Assembly (NCBI RefSeq): GCF_048594095.1 | Contig: NC_132820.1 | Coordinates: 8,334,001 to 8,398,000, forward strand | Origin: Paramormyrops kingsleyae | Lineage: Eukaryota; Chordata; Actinopteri; Osteoglossiformes; Mormyridae | Direction: 5' to 3' | DNA length: 64,000 nucleotides | Part shown: positions 57,526 to 64,000 of the stretch, one piece after another | Numbering within the stretch: position 1 is the stretch's first letter | Layout of the letters: each line of letters opens with the position of its first letter | The notes under the pieces: model-generated | The model's input: only the letters and a program-made list of their open reading frames with translations | What the model was told of the DNA's origin: nothing | The model's database searches: none | Translations under genes and position numbers: made by a program

Positions 57526-57550
57526 CTTAGTGCTCTGTGTGTGTGTGGTC
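57496..57550 (+). terminator. pcx: Candidate pcx poly(A) signal and downstream GT-rich element
   Basis: AATAAA at 57496-57501 is followed about 30 nt later by a GT-rich stretch (about 57531-57548), the normal arrangement for cleavage and polyadenylation. It is the first canonical hexamer I noticed after the pcx stop codon. Confidence 0.55.
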
Positions 57551-58748
57551 TTCACTGACATACTAACTGACGGTTAACAAAGTGAAACCGATTAATGAGT
57601 TACCCTTTAAAACGGCTGTCTCCCGCTTGTTGTGTGTACAAAGTCTCTCTCTCTATGCCCATAATCCCTCCCCACCGCATTTTTCTTGCTTGTTATGGCG
57701 TTTTGCGGGGCGCCCTCTTTGTAGCTCAGGGTCAGCCTTTGAAACCGTCGCCCTGGACGCTTCCTGGTATAAATCAGTGCTCTGTGCGATGATCTGCTAC
57801 ACTGGCCACTTAATTCCGTTTCTGGATCCTGCCTTTTGGCTGAAGGTTTAACGCCCTTCGCATCCCTGCCGATCTGGGCCCTTCGAGTGACGCCTCCTCG
57901 CTTTTAGTGGCGTTTTTGCTTTCATTCCGATGTAATTCTGAGCAGGTCGTCCTCGCTATGCTCCGCGCCGCCACACCGGCGTAGCCGTGGTCGGGTTTCG
58001 GGGATGGAAAGGCCAGGTTTGACGTGCCAACTGGCTACTGATGGCTCCAGCGGGTCGGCGAGGCGGTAGGTCGTCCGTGACGCTGCCTGACGGGAGAGTG
58101 AGCTGGACCACAATATGGGGGGGGGGGGGGGATTTAAAATGTCAGCACCCCCGAAAAGACAGCCGGGAAGTTATTTGGCTTGAATATGTTTCATGGGAAG
58201 AGGTCTGGCTGTGATCTGACCCCTGTTTATCCCAATCTGAAGCAGAATAGACGCTGTGATCTCTTGGTATCAACACGCACTCTGGGATTAGCATCTGGCA
58301 TTATGGGAGACAGAACTATAATGCATCGCTGTGCATTGGTGCTCCTAAAGGAATGAACAGTCCACTGCTCGCCTGTGTGTGCAATAACATGGTTAAGTTC
58401 AGATTGAGACCTGGGGGACTAATTCTGCGCTAAAGAACCACAGACACCGCGACAGAGACCAGCTAGGGACTGAGACCAGGACTGAGCGTTTCTTCACACA
58501 GGAGATGTAGCAGGTTAGGAATAAAGCAGTGTCAGTCAGACCAGTTCTGGGACCAACAGACAAGATCATGTTTTTGCTCCATCCTAATGTACCTGTACTA
58601 GGTATTTGGGTTTTGATATTTAAGGACGCGGATCTGGGATGGGCGTCGGCACGTCCTGCCCCCCCCCACTGCTACCGATGCGTCATCAGGAGTTACCAAG
58701 GTCTCCACTCTTCTCATACACATCCTTGCTGATTCAGACCACTAACAA

Positions 58749-58775
58749 CCCCCCCCCCCCCCCCCCCCCCCCCCC
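58749..58775. repeat. Poly(C) run of 27
   Basis: Uninterrupted C27; a further C run starts at about 58939. Confidence 0.95.
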
Positions 58776-60309
58776 GTATCTATATATAAGATGCAGTCAT
58801 CGCAGAAGTTCATGCAACTGTCCTCCAGTCAGTTATTTATCCCCAAACAATGAAGCTTTTCCTTTTTAAAAAAAAAAAACCTGTCAGTGGGGTTACCACC
58901 TGCTATAACGCAGGGGGGGTTGGCGGCTCCCCAACCCTCCCCCCCCCCCCCCCCCCAATGCTAAAGTGGCTATTTGCCAGCTATCAGCCAGGCTGTGCTT
59001 TGGATTGCTGCCAAGGCTTCGCGAGTCTGCTGAGTGCATGTTCGGGGTGGGTGGGGGGGGGGGGGGAGAGGGATGGGGTCTGATTTAGTGACGCGGTGAC
59101 TCTGTAGCCCCCCCCAGCAGGGCGTCTCTTTCGCTGGCTTCCTGCAGGCGTCTTCCCACATGCCCGACGTCGCGCTTTAGGATCGACGCGCTCACGTTCC
59201 TCCAGTCACGCTTAAGCACACGCATTTCCAGCGTGTTCTTCAGACAGCCAGTGTTGACGTCCCCCCTCCACCCCCCCACCCCCGACGTGGCCTTGCAGTG
59301 TAATTTCACTCATCAGTAAACCCTGGGATGTGATGATGGTTCTGCTCACGCCGCTGTCTGGCAGCGTGACTGCTAAGCAAGGCCCTTGTTTACAAATGCC
59401 ATTACAGTCACGCCACGTCCCAGACACGCGAATAACTCCTGCACCGATGGCTGCGTTCCTCCCGTCGTCCTCGATCCTGTCCTGTGTTACCTGGGATCAG
59501 AAAATTTGCCCAGTTGAGACACCTGCGCCAAAACTGGGAGCATAAAAACGCCAGTCGGTCGCTCTGATGACACTTACGCAGCGTCCCGTTCCGCGAGAGC
59601 GTTTTTAAGGGACCTGATTGGCACTCGGGAGTCACGTGACTTCATTCCTGTCGGCCCGTCAAAGCTCTCAGGCGAAAACAATTAGGCTACAGAGCGCGAT
59701 CATTCTCTCTGGCTGTTAGGGATCTGGGTAAACCTACAGGAAGTGGCGTTGGTGTGACGCCCCCTGGAGGATGGACCAGCGGGAGACGCTTTTAGTCTAA
59801 CTTTTTGTTATTTTTGTCTGAGAATGTAGCACGGCGATGGTTGTTTTTATTTTTCGTTCTTCCTCCGGGCTAAGTGAGTTCGAGAGCGCCAACCAGGAGG
59901 GAATTCCCCTAGTGGCTGAACTGAGACACTGCAAATGTGTGTCTGTCACCTTCAGCTTGAAGGTGACCAGTCTGCGTAGGGAACAGTCTTCGGTTCAGAG
60001 AACGCCAAATGGATGTCAAAATGACTCACCGATTAGTCCTGTTTTTTTTTTTTTTTTAAATGGATCACACCAGTCATTGTGTAAAATTATATGTTTAGGG
60101 TGCATTTGGATTATAGGCCAGGCACTGCATGTGTTTCCGAATAGCCATTTCCCCTTGAATCTGTGTAGGTGGCTTCTGCAGTGCGATGACGTCCGTGGAC
60201 TCAAACCTGCAAATCAAGGTGCGAAAATGCAGGGGCGATTCTAGGATTCTTCAGGGACGGGAAGCATAAGAGGGCTCGTAATTCGTAAGAGAAGGGTCAA
60301 AACCTTACC

Positions 60310-60480
60310 AGCCAATGTCATGATTAGAATCGGTGAGTGACAGAGGAGATGTCACTCCGGGGACCAATCAGCTTTTAGCTTGGGAGTGTGCCCATGTTGC
60401 CCCGCCCTGCTAAAATGCCTCCTATATCGTATCCTTCATTCCTGAGGCTGTACTGAGAGATAGCGACTTGTTAGCTTGGG
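60310..60480 (+). repeat. CCAATCAG interspersed family, copy 3
   Basis: AGCCAATGTCATGATTAGAA, TCGGTGAGTGACAGAGGAGA, GGACCAATCAGCTTTTAGC, TTGCCCCGCCCTGC, then CTGTACTGAGAGATAG. Matches copy 5 over the whole length. Confidence 0.75.
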
Positions 60481-61917
60481 CTTTTTGGATGTAAATAATT
60501 CTGCACCCAATGAAAGCCGAGTTTTGATGCTTCTATATCCAAACTGTGACTTTAATTTGACAGCCACAATGAAAGCCCTCGAAACGTTGGTTTCGGAGGA
60601 GGCTGCAGGCACTGTCGGTCCCGTTAGACTGAGCTACGGTTTGTCCCATAAGCTGCTTTATAGTTAGCATGTGTTGATGGGGGCCACCATAAACCCCAGC
60701 CGCGCTACAGAGAAATGCAGCCGTCTGAATGTAACCAGGGACATTTTTATGCATGGACTTGTGTTTAGCCCTTGAGCTTTCAAAAGCGTATTCCCACTCA
60801 TCAGCCCCTTACTGGCACGGAAAGAAGGTTAGCACCGTCCGCCATCTGCAGCAGCTGCAAATGTCAGCTCACTAATTTTCACTGCGGATCGAGTCGAGCT
60901 AGCAATTATGGAGAGAACAAAAAAAACAATAAAAATCTCTGAAAAATGTTCCTGTCTAAAGTTCCAGGAACACCTAAACATTTTTTTTATCTTTATTTTT
61001 TAAAAGTATTACAGATTCATCAAATTTGTATGAGGTATAGAGGCTGTGTGAGTGTGTCTGGGCACTTACAGGTGGGAACGGTGCGGAAAATGCCGGAAAA
61101 CTCACAAACAGACGCGGCTCTTACAGGGTGGATGGAGATAAATGAGGGGAATCATCCTCAGAAGGAGATGGAGGCGAAATTTTATTATATATTTATGAGG
61201 CATTTTTTTATGGAATAGAAAACCAAAACAAATGGGTGAGAGGGGCTCAAAGGATGCAGGAAGCTGAGGCTTGTATGTAAATTAGCGCCACTTTGTTTGT
61301 GTTTGTGAAGTTTGTGCTAATAACTATTATTCAGATCAGTTTCCCGTCCCTAATGATGGGGCTGCGGGGAGCTGCGATTCTTGCCGTTGTTTTTTTTCTT
61401 TTTTTCCTCCAAAGTAATAATCTAGAAACCTAGAATCGGCCTCCCGCACGCATGTTTGGGAAGCTGCCTCTCTGTGGATCGTTCGCTTCTGCTTGACCTT
61501 AGCGCCACGGAACTGAAACCTACCCGGTTTCTTTTTCAGTCCGGCTGAGCATCTTCTCCATTCCCCCCCCCCCCCCCCCCACCCCGGATGTTTTGAAGCA
61601 ATGCAGCCGAATCAGACAACAGTCCCTTTCATCTCCTGGAATCCTCTTAACGAGCCTTTAGAGTGGATCAGCGCTGACTAAAGGACTTTCAATTAGGCCG
61701 GAATAATCCAAAGGAAATCCAAAAACGCCGCCTTGTGAGTCATCGTCTCCCACCCCCCCCCCCCTCACCCCCACTGGCGCCAGTGCGGCTGGCCCGCGTG
61801 GCTCGGACAGGGTGTGCTCGGAACAGGCTGCCTCTCCTGTTAAGGGGATGTTGGGGTCATGTCAGTAAATCTGCCAGCATGCATCCCGGAGCGATTCTAG
61901 AGGCCGACCTTAATCAT

Positions 61918-61992
61918 TAGCCAATGATATGCTTGGAATCTGTGAGTGACAGGTGAGGGGGAGCTCCAGGGGCCAATCAGCCCCACCCCTGC
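61918..61992 (+). repeat. CCAATCAG interspersed family, copy 4 (short)
   Basis: TAGCCAATGATATGCTTGGA, TGTGAGTGACAGG, then GGGGCCAATCAGCCCCACCC. It has lost the segment between the CCAAT and GC-box-like blocks. Confidence 0.7.
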
Positions 61993-62311
61993 ATCACTGC
62001 CAGCTTCGTCAGCTGTGAACGCGCAGTAATCAGGCATTGACCCCACAGCTTTTGTGGTCAGGAATGGAAATGGGGTTTGGACCCAGGTGGGATATCTGCT
62101 GTAGGCTCTCCGTACCTCGACTTAATGAAATGTCACTGAAATCCACGCAACTGACACTCCCTCAATGTGAGGCTGTCTGAGGCCTGCCCCCCCACTCCTC
62201 CAATCGGCGAGGGTTTGGTCCCCAGTACATGTAACCCCCCCCCCCCCCCCCCGTAGAACATCCATTAGCTGGATATTCTGCAGCTGTTGTTACTATGCAA
62301 CGCAGAACCGG

Positions 62312-62415
62312 GCGTGTGTGTGTGTGGGTGTGGGTGTGTGTGGGTGGGTGGGTGTGTGTGGGTGTGTGGGTGTGTGTGGGTGTGTGGGTGGGTGGGTGTG
62401 GTGGGGGGGTGGGTT
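62312..62415 (+). repeat. GTGTGGG/GGGTG minisatellite
   Basis: Irregular GTGTGGGTGTGGGTG units with many G3 runs, a potential G-quadruplex former. Confidence 0.9.
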
Positions 62416-62653
62416 TGTTGTCTGCTTGCCTTCCAGAACAGCCCAGAGGTAATCCCTGCCCTGTTTCTCCAATAGCTGCATCTGCATGGTATTTGATCAC
62501 AAAACGATTCTCGTCTCGAGTTCTTACAATCATCCGCTTTCGCTAAAATCCCATTGAAGGGCTCGCCTCCTCGAGGAAACATCTGGTAATTCTCGTGGTG
62601 AAGGAGCATTTAAGGGTGATCCGTCACACGGCACTTAAACAGCTACTCAACAA

Positions 62654-62681
62654 CCCCCCCCCCCCCCCCCCCCCCCCCCCC
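62654..62681. repeat. Poly(C) run of 28
   Basis: The longest homopolymer in the window. Confidence 0.95.
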
Positions 62682-63334
62682 GACATCTGCTGAGATGCCT
62701 CTTGGCTAGAAAGGTAAAGGTAAGATGTTTCTGAGGAGGAGGAAACTGGAAGCTGCACTGCGAATGATGGAATTCCCAACTAAAACTTCTCCCAACTAAA
62801 AAAATGACCTCTATTGCACCGTCATCTGTTTATCCTGCTCGTGCGGTTTCATCAGAGCCTCTGCATGGCCCTTTATGATGGCAGGCAGCAGTTTTCAGAT
62901 GTATCCTGACTGAATCCCCCCCCCCTCCCTCACCGCTGACGGCCTTGGAATTTGGCGGGCCTTGATGGATGTCTCTGTCGGCACGGGCACTGCCGTGGGC
63001 AAGCAGAGCGTGGCAGGTTTATAGCTCGCCGTGATGGATCTGACGCTGGGGGGGGGTGGTTGGGGAGGAGGGGAGGCTGTGAATATTGTCTCTCTTTACC
63101 GCCACCTATTTGCCCTATCATAAGCACCGATATCACAGAATCATGTGCTTTATTTAAGTTCCACACAAGTGTGCGGATTTTTATCAACTCTGGTTGACGC
63201 CGCAGCCTTACCGTGAATAGAGAGCACCTACGCGTGATGAAGGGGGCCCCGCAACATGCTACACGTACACGGAAGGGTGACAGGGGGAGGGGGGTGTCGC
63301 CTTCAGTAGCTCCTGTAGGAGGGGCCAACTTTAT

Positions 63335-63515
63335 CAGCCAATGACATGATTAGAATCGGTGAGTGACAGGGAAGCCGTCACTTTGGGGGCCAATCAGGTT
63401 TTGGCTAGGGACGGTATCACTGTGGCCCCACCCCTTTAGAACTCTAAGATGCAGGATCCTTTATTTCCGAAGGTGTACTGACAGAGTGATACTGAGAGAT
63501 AGTAAATGATGAATT
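63335..63515 (+). repeat. CCAATCAG interspersed family, copy 5
   Basis: CAGCCAATGACATGATTAGA, ATCGGTGAGTGACAGGGAAG, GGGGGCCAATCAGGTTTTGG, GTGGCCCCACCCC, then GTGTACTGACAGAG and ACTGAGAGATAG. Confidence 0.75.
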
Positions 63516-64000
63516 TGTTGTGGCGTAAATCTGTAATAGCGGTCAGATTTAGCTTTATTGTGTTTTGGTGCATCGGGAGCTGATAGCGGCTATGATGTAG
63601 CACAGATTCCAGGTCAGACACTGTGCCGTAACACTCTGATGCTGAGTGTTACTTACCTAAGTCATCAGTAGCACTTTTGGTCAGTTGTTTTACCCACGAT
63701 CCCATCCCATCTGGTCCCCCCTCCCCCATCCTCTGTCTCCTCCCAGGCTTCTGGAAGCTTCCGCCACCTTCCCAGTTTGTCACCGCTCGTCTCACACTCT
63801 GGCCGCGGGGATGAGCCGGCCCGCTCTGGACCCGTGATCCGTGGGATCTGCTAGCTTCCTTAGATCATGGACGGCCCTTGGATGAGAACCGGGCTGGAGG
63901 CCGGACGGGTTCACGCTGGGTCAACTAGGATTCGGACCTTGGCTTGCGATGGATTGGAGAAGGCTTTGGACTATTTAAATAGGACTGGCTTCAGTGTCAG

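Larger units (their letters stand above)
57551..64000. other. 3' flank of pcx, no gene recognised
   Basis: No exon or RNA gene recognised on either strand. The region holds three copies of the CCAATCAG family (60310, 61918, 63335), very long C runs (58749-58775 and 62654-62681) and a G/T-rich tract (62312-62415). The last 300 bases show no open frame of note. Confidence 0.7.

Noticed and set aside
13680..62415. Short-period tandem arrays considered as CRISPR-like
   Set aside because: They are ordinary micro/minisatellites without spacers, in a vertebrate genome.
1..64000. An undescribed biological system
   Set aside because: The two genes belong to well-known families; remaining signals are transposons, simple repeats and intron DNA. 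Nothing seen justifies a claim of a new system.

Overview
The window is genomic DNA from a vertebrate, most likely a teleost fish. Split exons with GT/AG borders, long introns, CA/GT microsatellites, tRNA-derived SINE fragments of the fish V-SINE/DeuSINE type, hAT transposon relics and the protein sequences all point to this. I cannot name the species. Unusually many long poly(C)/poly(G) runs are scattered throughout.

The main feature is one complete coding sequence on the + strand: mitochondrial pyruvate carboxylase (pcx). I could assemble 20 coding exons between 2498 and 55386 (3546 nt, 1181 residues plus stop). All borders are GT/AG and all phases are compatible. The order is mitochondrial presequence, biotin carboxylase domain, PC-specific linker/tetramerisation region, carboxyltransferase domain and C-terminal biotinyl domain with the AMKM lysine. 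The ATG lies 3 nt after a splice acceptor at 2493-2494, so at least one non-coding 5' exon and the promoter are further upstream and were not identified. A poly(A) signal at 57496 suggests a 3' UTR of about 2.1 kb.

The 16.2-kb intron 9 (29406-45636) contains a second gene on the opposite strand: lrfn4 (SALM3), a synaptic LRR-Ig-FNIII adhesion protein with two coding exons (40236-38528 and 37569-36570, minus strand). Human LRFN4 also lies inside PC on the opposite strand, so this is a conserved nested arrangement. The lrfn4 start codon is uncertain. A CpG-rich block about 3-4 kb upstream of its coding exon is a candidate promoter/5' exon.

The rest is intron and 3' flank. It holds a hAT MITE with a perfect 8-bp target duplication and a decayed BED zinc finger, a second hAT element inserted in a SINE, further SINE heads, a five-copy interspersed family with CCAATCAG and GC-box-like motifs, a recent 63-bp tandem duplication, minisatellites and microsatellites. 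From 57.5 kb to the end I see no coding gene. The two genes have no obvious shared biochemical role (anaplerotic metabolism versus synapse organisation); their link is positional. I did not find a convincing undescribed biological system.
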